Assembly: GCF_017603825.1 (NCBI RefSeq)
Contig: NZ_CP072014.1
Location: forward strand, 4,030,001-4,094,000
Direction of reading: 5' to 3'
Length of the DNA stretch: 64,000 nt
DNA from: Arthrobacter crystallopoietes
GTDB lineage: Bacteria > Actinomycetota > Actinomycetes > Actinomycetales > Micrococcaceae
Shown piece after piece: positions 43,929 to 53,718 of this stretch (the stretch's first letter is position 1; every line of letters begins with the position of its first letter). Under the pieces are notes generated by a model. It was not told where the DNA came from, did not search any database, and saw nothing but the letters and a program-made list of their open reading frames with translations. The translations under genes and the position numbers were made by a program.

Positions 43929-43955
43929 CTGTATCTTTCATACAGTATGCGAAAG
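43929..43955. promoter_or_regulatory. Dyad element upstream of treX
   Basis: Two overlapping inverted repeats occur here: CTGTAT-N5-ATACAG (43929-43945) and CTTTC-ATA-CAG-TAT-GC-GAAAG (43935-43955). They lie 26-52 bp upstream of treX, just before a possible -10 box (TAATGT on the minus strand, 43921-43916), in the usual place for an operator. Which regulator binds is unknown. Confidence 0.5.
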
Positions 43956-44051
43956 ACAGTTTGATGATGATTCGGGCAGATCGCACGAATTACGACGGCG
44001 GGAAGCGGCTACCGCTCGAATCCCACCGAGGCAGGAAGAAAGGACCGTATC

Positions 44052-44417
44052 ATGACGGACCAGCACCGGCCCGGCAATGAGGCCTCGCTTGCGCTCCTGG
44101 ATACGCTCACGGTGCGGTTTTCCGAAGACCCGCTGGTCGAACGCGGCACCATGTTCCGCAGCCCCGGCATAAAAGTGGGCAGGACGGTCTTCGCGTTCCT
44201 GGGCGGCGCCGACCGGCTGATCGTGAGGATCCCGCGGCACCGGGCGGAGGCGGCCGTTGCGGCCGGTGAAGCAGAGCCTGTCACGATGGGAACCAGGACG
44301 ATGAAGGAATGGGTGGCCTACCCTGCGGTCTGGGAAGATCCGCAGGAAACCGAGCAGTGCTGCGCCCGCGCTGTCGATGAAGCGTATGCCTATGTGAAAA
44401 GTCTCGGGCCCGAGTGA
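44052..44417 (+). CDS. TfoX N-terminal-like protein
   Basis: A 121-aa protein with the TfoX_N pattern: a MFRSPGIKVGRTVFAFLGGADRLIVRIP core and the terminal GTRTMKEWVAYP motif (compare GRPMKEW in the family). No membrane segment or signal is present. The family is often hypothetical or linked to competence; the function here is unknown. ATG at 44052 follows AAAGGA. It is divergent from treX. Confidence 0.7.
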   Translation: MTDQHRPGNEASLALLDTLTVRFSEDPLVERGTMFRSPGIKVGRTVFAFLGGADRLIVRIPRHRAEAAVAAGEAEPVTMGTRTMKEWVAYPAVWEDPQETEQCCARAVDEAYAYVKSLGPE

Positions 44418-44436
44418 CTTTCGGGCAGGCTATCCC

Positions 44437-44646
44437 CTAATCGTCGGCTTCGCCGCCTTCCCTGTCCTGCTCGTTGCCGCCTTGATCGCCGCCGTCGTTC
44501 TCTTGTTCCTCGCCGTTGTTCCCGTTCTGTTCCTGTTGGACGTCCTGATTGTTTCCTTCGTCCTCGTTGGGGTTATCGCAGCCGGTCAGGAGCAGTGCGC
44601 ACAGCGCCACCAGGGTGGCGATACCCTTGGAAATCTTGGTCGTCAT
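44437..44646 (-). CDS. Small acidic low-complexity lipoprotein
   Basis: A 69-aa lipoprotein: MTTKISKGIATLVALCALLL signal, lipobox LTGC (Cys23), then a tail made almost only of Asn, Gln, Glu, Asp and Gly. The tail is natively disordered and strongly acidic. ATG at 44646 follows AAAGGGAC at a longish spacing. It lies 35 nt downstream of the VOC gene on the same strand, so the two are probably co-transcribed. Function unknown. Confidence 0.7.
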   Translation of the reverse strand: MTTKISKGIATLVALCALLLTGCDNPNEDEGNNQDVQQEQNGNNGEEQENDGGDQGGNEQDREGGEADD

Positions 44647-44681
44647 GAGGCGTCCGTCCCTTTCGAGAGTCGTTTGCGGGG

Positions 44682-45065
44682 TCAGGGCCGCTGGGCGGCT
44701 TCGAAGAGTTCGATGAGGTTCCCTGCGGGGTCGGCGAGCAGGATTTGGCGCCCGCCCGGTCCGGCCACCACGTCGCTGCGGAACGACAGGCCGGCACCGC
44801 GCAGCCGCTCGATCTCGCCGTCGAGGTCCGCAAAAATCAGGTGGATGCGGTTGCCTCCGGGAGCGCCATACTCCGCCGGGGTGGCGCGGGCGCCCGAGCT
44901 TGCTGGCCCGGAGAGCAGCAGCCGCAGCGGGCCACGGATCACGTCGGCAAAGGCAGGCGCCTGCATGTTAACGGTGAAGCCGAGGTGCGTTGTGTAGAAG
45001 TCGACGGCGGCCTGAACATCGTCGACGAGGTACCGGACACTGGCGTATTCATTCGGTGCTGTCAT
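44682..45065 (-). CDS. VOC-superfamily (glyoxalase-like) protein
   Basis: A 127-aa protein with one complete VOC domain: VRYLVDDVQAAVDFYTTHLGFTV, FADVIRGPLRLLLSGP and the end signature DPAGNLIELFEAA. Relatives bind a metal and act on small electrophiles or antibiotics; the substrate is unknown. It precedes the small acidic lipoprotein on the same strand and is divergent from the glycosyl-hydrolase-like gene at 45168. Confidence 0.83.
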   Translation of the reverse strand: MTAPNEYASVRYLVDDVQAAVDFYTTHLGFTVNMQAPAFADVIRGPLRLLLSGPASSGARATPAEYGAPGGNRIHLIFADLDGEIERLRGAGLSFRSDVVAGPGGRQILLADPAGNLIELFEAAQRP

Positions 45066-45167
45066 GGCTTATTCTCCTTCGGACACGACTTCAACACTCC
45101 CCTGTTGCGGTGATGATCGCAAGCGTATCGTTGAGCTAGCAGCATTCTTTATCGAGGTGAGCTGGCC

Positions 45168-46844
45168 ATGACTGGCAGCGATTTGGGGTCTACATTCTCG
45201 CGGCGGCAGTTCAATGCCGCGGCGGCCGTAACCGTGCTTGGCGCCGCAGGTCTGCTCGGCGGCAGCCTGTCCAGGGCGGTGACGGCGGCAGGTCCGCGGC
45301 CGCTCGAGGTCAGCCTCGCCGCGGCGGTCCCCAACAGGGTCTACCGCATCACCGCGCGGGAGCGTGCCCGGGTCACGGACGCGCCGAAGCACGAGTTCCG
45401 CGGGTTCTGGCTCTCCAGCGTGGTCAATATCGACTGGCCGTCGCGTTCCGGGCTGACCGCCGCCGTCCAGCAGACCGAGCTCCGCGGCTGGCTGGACCTG
45501 GCCCGCAGCCGGAACCTGAATGCCGTGATGCTGCAGGTGCGCCCGGCCGGCGACGTCTTCTGGCCGTCCACAGTCGGCGAACCGTGGTCCCGCTACTTGA
45601 CCGGCACCCAGGGCAGGAATCCCGGCTACGATCCGCTGGCCTACGCGGTCAGCCAGGCCCACGCCCGGAACCTGCATTTGCACGCCTGGTTCAACCCGTT
45701 CCGAGCCGGCATGACGGCGAACCTGGCCGACCTGATCTCCTGGCATCCGGCGCGGAAGAACCCCAGCTGGACTTTCGCCTATGGCGGCCGCCGCTACTAC
45801 AACCCCGGCATCCCCGCCGTACGCAGCTTCATCATCAAAGTGATTGCGGAGGTCGTGGCGAAGTACGACGTCGACGGCGTGCATCTGGACGACTATTTCT
45901 ATCCCTATCCGGTGACCGGCCAAAGCATTCCGGACTCGGCTGCCTACAACGCCTACCGGCTGCCCGGTGAGAGCCTGGCGAACTTCCGGCGGCGCAGCGT
46001 GAACGTCTTTGTCCGAGACCTGAGCGCGAGGATCGCCGCTACCAAACCGCGGATGCTGTTCGGCATCAGCCCGTTCGGGATCTGGCGCAACCAGTCGACG
46101 GACAGCCGCGGCTCCGCGACCTCCGGATTCCAGAGCTACGACGGCATCTTCGCGGACTCGCGGCTCTGGGTGAAGCAGGGCTGGCTGGACTACGTGGTGC
46201 CGCAGCTCTACTGGCACCAGGGCAATCCAGCCGCGGACTACAACACGCTGGTCAACTGGTGGTCGGCCCAGGTCAGCGGCACCAGCTGCAAGCTCTACAT
46301 CGGCGAGGCCGCCTACAAGGTCGGCGACCCTGCCCAGGGCGCCGATTGGCAGGACCGGCGGGAGCTGTACAACCACACCGCCAAGTGCCGGGCAACGGCG
46401 CGGGTCAGCGGCCAGGTGTACTTCTCGGCCAAGTCCGTGCGGGCCAACAAGCTGGGCAGCATCGGCCTGGTGAAGGACAAATACTACAAGCGGGTGGCCA
46501 TGACGCCGGTCATGTCCCATCTTGGCGCCCAGCGTCCCTACACCCCCGTGATCAGCAGTGCGCGCTGGAACGGCTCTGGCGTCGAGCTTATTTGGCGCGG
46601 TTCCAACAGCGGGACGCTGCCGCGGCATTACGCTATCTATCGCTGGGAAGCCAAGGCGGATTCCAGCGCATTCATCCCCTCACAGGCCGGGGCCCTGCGC
46701 CGCGTGCACCGCCGCCGCGGCAACCCCGAAAAGTTCGTGGATACCGGAGTGGTGCGGGGACGTACGTACTGGTACGTCGTCGTCGGACTGAGCGACCTGA
46801 TGGTGGAGTCCGCCGCCGCCTCCGCAATCTTCATCCGGGCCTGA
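45168..46844 (+). CDS. Tat-exported glycosyl-hydrolase-like protein (YngK/GH10-like family)
   Basis: A 558-aa exported protein. The N-terminus has a twin-arginine signal (FSRRQFNAAAAVTVLGAAGL). The main domain matches the glycosyl-hydrolase-like family of YngK (EFRGFWLSSVVNIDWPS, AVMLQVRPAGDVFWPS, YDVDGVHLDDYFYPYP, QGWLDYVVPQLYWHQG), a TIM-barrel family thought to act on cell-wall glycans. A C-terminal domain of about 100 aa looks fibronectin-III-like (PRHYAIYRWEAK...TYWYVVVGLSDL). ATG 45168 follows GAGGTGAG at 6 nt. Confidence 0.87.
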   Translation: MTGSDLGSTFSRRQFNAAAAVTVLGAAGLLGGSLSRAVTAAGPRPLEVSLAAAVPNRVYRITARERARVTDAPKHEFRGFWLSSVVNIDWPSRSGLTAAVQQTELRGWLDLARSRNLNAVMLQVRPAGDVFWPSTVGEPWSRYLTGTQGRNPGYDPLAYAVSQAHARNLHLHAWFNPFRAGMTANLADLISWHPARKNPSWTFAYGGRRYYNPGIPAVRSFIIKVIAEVVAKYDVDGVHLDDYFYPYPVTGQSIPDSAAYNAYRLPGESLANFRRRSVNVFVRDLSARIAATKPRMLFGISPFGIWRNQSTDSRGSATSGFQSYDGIFADSRLWVKQGWLDYVVPQLYWHQGNPAADYNTLVNWWSAQVSGTSCKLYIGEAAYKVGDPAQGADWQDRRELYNHTAKCRATARVSGQVYFSAKSVRANKLGSIGLVKDKYYKRVAMTPVMSHLGAQRPYTPVISSARWNGSGVELIWRGSNSGTLPRHYAIYRWEAKADSSAFIPSQAGALRRVHRRRGNPEKFVDTGVVRGRTYWYVVVGLSDLMVESAAASAIFIRA

Positions 46845-46868
46845 GGGCACCGGACAAACCGGGTGCCC
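46845..46868. terminator. Hairpin between convergent genes
   Basis: GGGCACC pairs with GGTGCCC across a short G/C-rich loop, directly after the TGA of the glycosyl-hydrolase-like gene and before the end of the convergent DUF gene. There is no T-run, so it is a weak terminator candidate. Confidence 0.4.
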
Positions 46869-46887
46869 GCTTGGACGGCCCTGCCCA

Positions 46888-48045
46888 TCAACCAGTCCGT
46901 AGCGGCCAGGGACGCCAGCCCTCCGGAACTTCCTGCAGCTTCAGCTCAGCCTCGCGGAGCCGGATCCCGGCGACGGCATCGGGCTCTCCTCTGCCGCCTT
47001 CCTCCCAGGAACCGTCCGCCGCCGTCAACGCATATTCGCTCCACCCGCGCCGGCCCACCGGATAGCGTTCACCGTAGCCGCCGGCGGCTACCGCCAGCAC
47101 CAGCCGTTCCAGCCTGTCCGCCTCCGATTCGGCTGTCTCGTCGCAGGCGTCGCAGCCGCAGGACGGGAAGATGAACTCGTGCAGCAGCCCGGCATGCACC
47201 ACCACGCCGGGGTAACTGGTAAGTCCGAAAGTCAGGACCGCTGCGCCAGGGTCGCGGGGACAAAGTCGGACCGCTTCCCGCACCTCATCGGAGTGCACCA
47301 GCAGATCCGGCACGCGCTCAGGGTCAGGATCCACATCGACGTCGTACACCTCGCAAAGGTGCTCGATCAGTGCACGGGCCACGGTGTGCAGCCCGGCGAA
47401 GCGCTCCGTATTGCTGTCCATGGTGTAGGCCTCCGCCGGCGGACCCTCGTCGCCCCACCTGCTCCCGTACGGAATGGGCTGCCCGTCCGGCGAGCTGAAC
47501 TCTTGCACCGGCAGCGTCGGCCGGATGTACGGCGGTTGGTCTGGCGCAGGCGGCACCGGCTTCAGTTGCATGGCCGGCAGGATTTCGGCCTCTTCACTCT
47601 CCCACTCCTGGATAACGGAGATGAAGCCCTGCAGCCACTCGGCGTCGGCATCGCGGATCCGGGTGGGCAGGCCCTCGATCTCGAACTGCAGATCATCGTT
47701 TCCGACGGTCGGTGAACTGCCCTCGAAGGTCCGCCACTGCGCGTCCGGCCTCAGGCTGGCCAGCACGTTTCCGGCGAACATTCCCGCCGCGGCTTCGAGC
47801 GCACTGTCGTTGGCGATCCGGCCACCGGACGAGTGCAGGAATTCCACGAGCCTGGCGGGATCGGTTCCCAGCTGCGCTGCGTCCACGTCCTGCTCCCTGC
47901 AGAAGGCCACGAACGGAGCGTACCCTCGCGCGTGCCGGACCGGCGGCTGGACTTCGGACTCTGGCCGGTAGAGCGCCCGCGAGCGCTGCATCGGTTCAGG
48001 CAGTTCTACCGCTGGTCCCTCGAAAACATCCTCAGCATCTCCCAT
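46888..48045 (-). CDS. Hypothetical protein with a DUF6226-like C-terminus
   Basis: A 385-aa soluble protein. The C-terminal half (about 210-385) includes VLTFGLTSYPGVVVHAGLLHEF and the cysteine motif PSCGCDACDE, as in the DUF6226 family recalled from memory; the cysteines could bind a metal. The N-terminal part (YAPFVAFCREQDVDAAQLGTD, DPARLVEFLHSSGG) looks like a separate domain, so the protein may be a fusion. No enzymatic role can be given. ATG at 48045; the gene converges on the glycosyl-hydrolase-like gene. Confidence 0.75.
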   Translation of the reverse strand: MGDAEDVFEGPAVELPEPMQRSRALYRPESEVQPPVRHARGYAPFVAFCREQDVDAAQLGTDPARLVEFLHSSGGRIANDSALEAAAGMFAGNVLASLRPDAQWRTFEGSSPTVGNDDLQFEIEGLPTRIRDADAEWLQGFISVIQEWESEEAEILPAMQLKPVPPAPDQPPYIRPTLPVQEFSSPDGQPIPYGSRWGDEGPPAEAYTMDSNTERFAGLHTVARALIEHLCEVYDVDVDPDPERVPDLLVHSDEVREAVRLCPRDPGAAVLTFGLTSYPGVVVHAGLLHEFIFPSCGCDACDETAESEADRLERLVLAVAAGGYGERYPVGRRGWSEYALTAADGSWEEGGRGEPDAVAGIRLREAELKLQEVPEGWRPWPLRTG

Positions 48046-48101
48046 GACCAGATCCTAGCCGGTAGCCTCCGCTGCCGCAGTGGCCAGAGAACCCCCACGT
48101 C

Positions 48102-48125
48102 CCGTTGCCGTTGCCGTTGCCGTTG
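48102..48125. repeat. Hexanucleotide tandem repeat (CCGTTG, 4 copies)
   Basis: Four perfect copies of CCGTTG lie in the 127-bp gap between the DUF6226-like gene and the 181-aa ORF, 48-71 bp before its ATG. Tandem repeats of this kind can change copy number by slippage and so alter promoter spacing. Confidence 0.85.
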
Positions 48126-48172
48126 TCAGAGCACCCAAGATTGCTTCAAGAACCGGCCACTAGTCTCGGCCC

Positions 48173-48718
48173 ATGCACTCTTCCCCGTTTCAGGACGGAC
48201 CGCTGTTGCCTCGAACGTCTGCAGATCAACACCGTGAGGATGGCTCTCCAGATACGGATATCAACGTCCTGGAGTACTGCAACGGATTGTTAGCGGATGC
48301 CCCCGAAAGTGAGCAGGTGCGTCTGGACCTGTTGCTGGAGCGGACCTACCGGGTGATTACTGCGCAGGCAGAACGAAGTTTTGAAACCGCCGGGAATCAC
48401 GAGGAAGCCTCCGCCTTTCGGGAATTGCTCATGAGGCCGGATTTCCGCGCACCAATGGCATGGGACTACTTGGCTGGCTCACCTTCCAGGGATGCCGTCA
48501 GGAAACGAATCAGCCGCCTGTTGCAGTCGGGATGGGTGCGTGACACCCTGACCAAGAGCGCGGGTGTCGATACCGCCACCATCCATGAGTTAGCGAGGGC
48601 CTACCGTTCACGCACCGAGGCGTCAGGCCTCGTTCAGACTGGGGAACCTCCGCCTCCGAACCTGCTGATGCGCACAAAACGCAGGTTCAGATGCAGGCAG
48701 ACGAGCAATTCGGAGTAG
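48173..48718 (+). CDS. Hypothetical protein, 181 aa
   Basis: A soluble protein with no recognised family. The middle is helical (ESEQVRLDLLLERTYRVITAQ, RDAVRKRISRLLQSGWVRDTL) and the C-terminus is basic (MRTKRRFRCRQ). It is kept because TAGTCT ends 6 nt before the ATG, as for other leaderless genes here, and because it fills the space up to acpS, converging on it with 3 nt between stops. Codon choice looks less biased than in neighbours, so transfer or weak expression is possible. Confidence 0.55.
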   Translation: MHSSPFQDGPLLPRTSADQHREDGSPDTDINVLEYCNGLLADAPESEQVRLDLLLERTYRVITAQAERSFETAGNHEEASAFRELLMRPDFRAPMAWDYLAGSPSRDAVRKRISRLLQSGWVRDTLTKSAGVDTATIHELARAYRSRTEASGLVQTGEPPPPNLLMRTKRRFRCRQTSNSE

Positions 48719-48721
48719 AAG

Positions 48722-49072
48722 CTACCTCTCGGCGACAACCATTGCGGTAGCCAGGTCCCCGTCGTGGCTCATGGACAGGTGCCAGAATTTCACGCCTTTG
48801 GCCTCGGATGCCGCAGCCACAGTCCCGGTGAACTCCGGGTACGGGTCTCCGCCGTCGTCAATGCAGATAGTGCAGTCCTGCCAGTTCATCCCTGCGGGTG
48901 CCCCAAGGGCCTTGGCAATGGCTTCCTTGGCGGCGAAGCGCGCTGCCAAGGAGCGGGTATTCAGGACCCGTTCGGCCGGCGTGAACAACCGGTCCACCAA
49001 TCCAGGCGTCCGCTCCAGCTGCTTCCGGAAGCGCGAAACCTCCACCACATCAACGCCGATTCCCACGATCAT
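48722..49072 (-). CDS. acpS: Holo-[acyl-carrier-protein] synthase
   Basis: Attaches the 4-phosphopantetheine arm of CoA to acyl carrier protein. The 116-aa protein has both motifs, [12 protein letters not shown] (Asp8) and [12 protein letters not shown] (Glu50), and the expected length. ATG at 49072; a weak AGG lies about 9 nt upstream. It follows glmS on the same strand, separated by a terminator-like hairpin, an order that is conserved in Arthrobacter-like genomes. Confidence 0.93.
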   Translation of the reverse strand: MIVGIGVDVVEVSRFRKQLERTPGLVDRLFTPAERVLNTRSLAARFAAKEAIAKALGAPAGMNWQDCTICIDDGGDPYPEFTGTVAAASEAKGVKFWHLSMSHDGDLATAMVVAER

Positions 49073-49118
49073 GATTCATACCTATCCACACAGCGGCCGC
49101 ACAGGCCTTGAATGAACA

Positions 49119-49154
49119 ATAGCTGCCCGTTGGGAGATCCCATCGGACAGCTAT
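49119..49154 (-). terminator. Terminator-like hairpin after glmS
   Basis: ATAGCTG and CAGCTAT form the outer stem, continued by a CCGTTGGG/CCCATCGG stem with one mismatch and a 4-nt loop. On the minus strand TGTTCATT follows. It lies between the end of glmS and the start of acpS. Confidence 0.65.
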
Positions 49155-49179
49155 CGTTTACGTACTTGGCGGGAAGCCT

Positions 49180-51102
<1,923 letters not shown>

Positions 51103-51109
51103 GCCATAA

Positions 51110-51115
51110 AGCGTA
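51110..51115 (-). promoter_or_regulatory. Predicted -10 element of leaderless glmS promoter
   Basis: TACGCT on the minus strand ends 7 nt before the glmS ATG and no ribosome-binding sequence is present. The same 147-bp divergent region carries the coaA start (GTG 51250), 7 nt after CACAAT (51237-51242), which may be a weaker -10 box for coaA. Confidence 0.5.
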
Positions 51116-51249
51116 CCTGCCCCACCGGCCGAGCACCGCACCGGGCGGGCATGAAACGCGGCACCACCAGCTAGCACCCGATTTCGGCCGCCGGGTATAC
51201 GTCGTCTTGATATTGGGTAATGTGCCGCCCAACAGGCACAATTCGTTAA

Positions 51250-52227
51250 GTGAGTGAAGAGACACCGAAGACGGCGTCATCCAATGGTGAGAGTAACGTC
51301 ACACCTTTTGTCGAGCTGGACCGGCAGACATGGTCCCGGCTTTCCAACGAGATCGAACAGCCCCTCAACCAGGAAGATATCGAGCGGCTGCGCGGTCTGG
51401 GCGAACAACTGAACATGGACGAGGTGCGCGAGGTCTACCTCCCGCTGTCCCGGCTGCTGAACCTCTACGTGGGCGCGGCCGGCGAACTGCACAAGGCAAC
51501 CACCACCTTCCTGGGTGAACAGACCCGCCGCACTCCCTTTGTCATCGGCGTTGCCGGCTCCGTCGCCGTCGGAAAATCCACCACCGCCCGCGTGCTGCGC
51601 GAGATGCTGCGCCGCTGGGAGGGCACGCCCAATGTCGAGCTGATCACCACGGACGGTTTCCTCTACCCGAACGAGGAACTTCAGCGCCGTGGCCTGATGG
51701 ACCGCAAGGGCTTCCCCGAGTCCTACAACCGCCGCGCCCTGCTGCGCTTTGTCAGCGAGGTCAAGTCCGGCGCCGAGGAAGTCAGGGCTCCTTGGTATTC
51801 GCACCTGACCTACAACATTGTCCCGGGCAAGGAAGTTGTGGTCCGCCGTCCCGACGTGCTGATCGTCGAGGGGCTGAACGTGCTGCAGCCGGCACGGCCC
51901 CGCGCGGACGGCCGCTCCGGCCTGGCCCTGAGTGATTTCTTCGACTTCTCCATTTATGTGGACGCGAAGACCTCGTATATTGAACAGTGGTATGTCAACC
52001 GGTTCCAGAAGCTGCGCACCTCCGCGTTCGCGAATCCGGAATCGTACTTCCACCGCTACGCCTCTCTGACGGACGAGGAAGCCGTGGAAACGGCGCTGAG
52101 CATCTGGCGCCGCATCAACGAGCCGAACCTGGAGCAGAACGTGCTTCCCACCCGGGGCCGGGCACAACTGGTGCTCACCAAGGACGCGGACCACTCGGTC
52201 CGCCGGATGCTGCTGCGGAAAACCTGA
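51250..52227 (+). CDS. coaA: Type I pantothenate kinase
   Basis: Phosphorylates pantothenate, the first step of CoA synthesis. The 325-aa protein has Walker [52 protein letters not shown] and [10 protein letters not shown], all of the CoaA family. GTG 51250 gives [14 protein letters not shown]; there is no Shine-Dalgarno, so a leaderless start is likely. The stop codon is 1 nt before the ATG of the next gene, which suggests coupling to the VanY-type peptidase. Confidence 0.95.
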   Translation: MSEETPKTASSNGESNVTPFVELDRQTWSRLSNEIEQPLNQEDIERLRGLGEQLNMDEVREVYLPLSRLLNLYVGAAGELHKATTTFLGEQTRRTPFVIGVAGSVAVGKSTTARVLREMLRRWEGTPNVELITTDGFLYPNEELQRRGLMDRKGFPESYNRRALLRFVSEVKSGAEEVRAPWYSHLTYNIVPGKEVVVRRPDVLIVEGLNVLQPARPRADGRSGLALSDFFDFSIYVDAKTSYIEQWYVNRFQKLRTSAFANPESYFHRYASLTDEEAVETALSIWRRINEPNLEQNVLPTRGRAQLVLTKDADHSVRRMLLRKT

Positions 52228-52228
52228 G

Positions 52229-53122
52229 ATGAATAGCAGGACTGCCATCAAGACGCTAGCCATCGCCGCCGCCATTGCCGTGCTCACCGGCTGCGCAGGC
52301 CCGTCCCCTGAACCTTCCAGCCAAAGCACGACGGCGTCATCCTCCGTTGCGTCGTCACCGTCGCCGTCGGGCGCGGGGCGCGACGAGGGCACGGCTGCCC
52401 CGGAACCGGGAGAAACCAGCGTGCCCGAGACGGACGAGCCCCAAGCCCGTGTCGAGCCGGAGGAGACCGAGCAGCCCGGGGAGCCAGAGGAACCAGACCA
52501 GCAAGCCGACCAGCCCGGCGCGGAAGGTCACGACGATCCGGCGAGCATCGACGTCGTTGTTAATAAGACCCGGCCGCTGGAACCGGCAGATTACTACCCG
52601 GCCGACCTCCGCTCCCCCAACGTGACCACTGGTCCGGGCGGCGCCGGTGCCCAGTTGCGCGCTGCCGCTGCGGGTGCCGCTGAGGAGATGTTCGCCGCCG
52701 CCGCTGCGGAGGGCGTGGGCATGACCATCGTGAGCGGCTTCCGCTCCTACGACACGCAGGTCTCCACTTACCAGCACTGGGTCAATGTCAATGGCAAGGC
52801 CGGGGCCGACGAAGTATCGGCGCGCCCCGGCTACTCGGAACACCAGACCGGCCTTGCCCTGGACATCGGGGACAGCAGCGGAGCCTGCAATCTCAGCGCC
52901 TGCTTCGCGGACACCGCCGCCGGCAGCTGGGCCGCGCAGAACGCCCACCGCTTCGGTTTCGTGGTCCGCTACCAGTCCGGGCAGCAAGACATCACGGGTT
53001 ATTCGCCTGAGCCATGGCACCTGCGTTTCATCGGCAAAGCCGACGCGGCCGACATGTACAACAGCGGTGCCAAGGCCCTGGAGACCTACTACGGACTGCC
53101 TGCAGCACCTGATTATCTTTGA
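52229..53122 (+). CDS. D-alanyl-D-alanine carboxypeptidase, VanY/M15B family, lipoprotein
   Basis: A surface-anchored peptidoglycan peptidase of 297 aa. The signal MNSRTAIKTLAIAAAIAVL ends in lipobox LTGC (Cys22), followed by a Ser/Pro/Glu-rich linker of about 80 residues. The M15B catalytic domain has SGFRSYDTQ, the zinc motif YSEHQTGLALDIGD (SxHxxGxxxD) and EPWHLRF. It removes terminal D-Ala from muropeptides. It follows coaA by 1 nt. Confidence 0.93.
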   Translation: MNSRTAIKTLAIAAAIAVLTGCAGPSPEPSSQSTTASSSVASSPSPSGAGRDEGTAAPEPGETSVPETDEPQARVEPEETEQPGEPEEPDQQADQPGAEGHDDPASIDVVVNKTRPLEPADYYPADLRSPNVTTGPGGAGAQLRAAAAGAAEEMFAAAAAEGVGMTIVSGFRSYDTQVSTYQHWVNVNGKAGADEVSARPGYSEHQTGLALDIGDSSGACNLSACFADTAAGSWAAQNAHRFGFVVRYQSGQQDITGYSPEPWHLRFIGKADAADMYNSGAKALETYYGLPAAPDYL

Positions 53123-53174
53123 GCTGTTTTCCTAAAAGCCGCTAAGTATCCATTGCATTCAGTACGACAAGCGG

Positions 53175-53180
53175 TACATT
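53175..53180 (+). promoter_or_regulatory. Predicted mscL promoter (-10 element)
   Basis: TACATT ends 7 nt before the mscL ATG and TTGCAT (53153-53158) is 16 bp upstream, a plausible vegetative promoter that would give a leaderless message. Confidence 0.5.
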
Positions 53181-53187
53181 GGGGCGC

Positions 53188-53568
53188 ATGTTACAAGGAT
53201 TCAAGGAATTCATCATGAAGGGCAATGTCGTAGACCTTGCCGTCGCTGTGGTCATCGGCGCCGCCTTTGCCGGCGTGGTCAACTCCCTCGTCGGAGACGT
53301 CCTTATGCCGCTGATCTCGATGCTGGTCGGAGAGCCCGACTTCAGCAACTTCCTGGTCTTCGGTGCAGTCAGGTTCGGCGCCTTCCTGACCGTAGTCATC
53401 AACTTCCTGCTCGTAGCCGCCGCCATCTACTTCGTCGTCGTTGTTCCCATGAACCACATGATTGAACGCCGCAACCGCCGCCTCGGCATCACCCCGGCAG
53501 CAGAAGAAGCCGATCCGCAGGTCGTCCTGCTGACCGAAATCCGCGATTCACTGCGCGCCCGCCAGTAG
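53188..53568 (+). CDS. mscL: Large-conductance mechanosensitive channel MscL
   Basis: A 126-aa pentameric channel that opens under membrane tension and releases solutes on hypo-osmotic shock. MLQGFKEFIMKGNVVDLAVAVVIGAAF is the characteristic N-terminus and first membrane helix, and the second helix follows at about residue 70 (GAFLTVVINFLLVAAAIYFVV). The C-terminal cytoplasmic helix ends EIRDSLRARQ. The frame starts 9 nt earlier, but the family begins with MLQGF. Confidence 0.95.
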   Translation: MLQGFKEFIMKGNVVDLAVAVVIGAAFAGVVNSLVGDVLMPLISMLVGEPDFSNFLVFGAVRFGAFLTVVINFLLVAAAIYFVVVVPMNHMIERRNRRLGITPAAEEADPQVVLLTEIRDSLRARQ

Positions 53569-53634
53569 TAATCCGACCTGTCCGCCTACCAACCGGCTCA
53601 ACCCCCTAGGCTATCCAGCCGGACGGTTACCGAA

Positions 53635-53670
53635 AAAGTGGCCCGCATCCATTCGGATGGGGGCCACTTT
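53635..53670. terminator. Bidirectional terminator after mscL
   Basis: AAAGTGGCC and GGCCACTTT form the base of a stem continued by a GCATCC/GGATG pairing. A/T-rich ends on both sides make it suitable for either direction. It lies between mscL and the convergent symporter gene. Confidence 0.8.
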
Positions 53671-53718
53671 CCGTTGTGCGGTCCGGTCCTCCGGATTTAC
53701 CCCTGCCGCCGGCAGGAG

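Noticed and set aside
39123-44080. Two very long plus-strand frames of 717 and 767 codons
   Set aside because: They run antisense to treY and treX, contain no family motif, and arise because the codon bias of GC-rich genes keeps the opposite frame open.
48095-48130. CRISPR-like repeat
   Set aside because: Only a 6-bp unit in four contiguous copies without spacers; no cas genes are in the window.
48105-48293. 62-codon ORF starting in the CCGTTG repeat
   Set aside because: The Pro-Leu start is simply the translated repeat, and the frame overlaps the better-supported 181-aa ORF.
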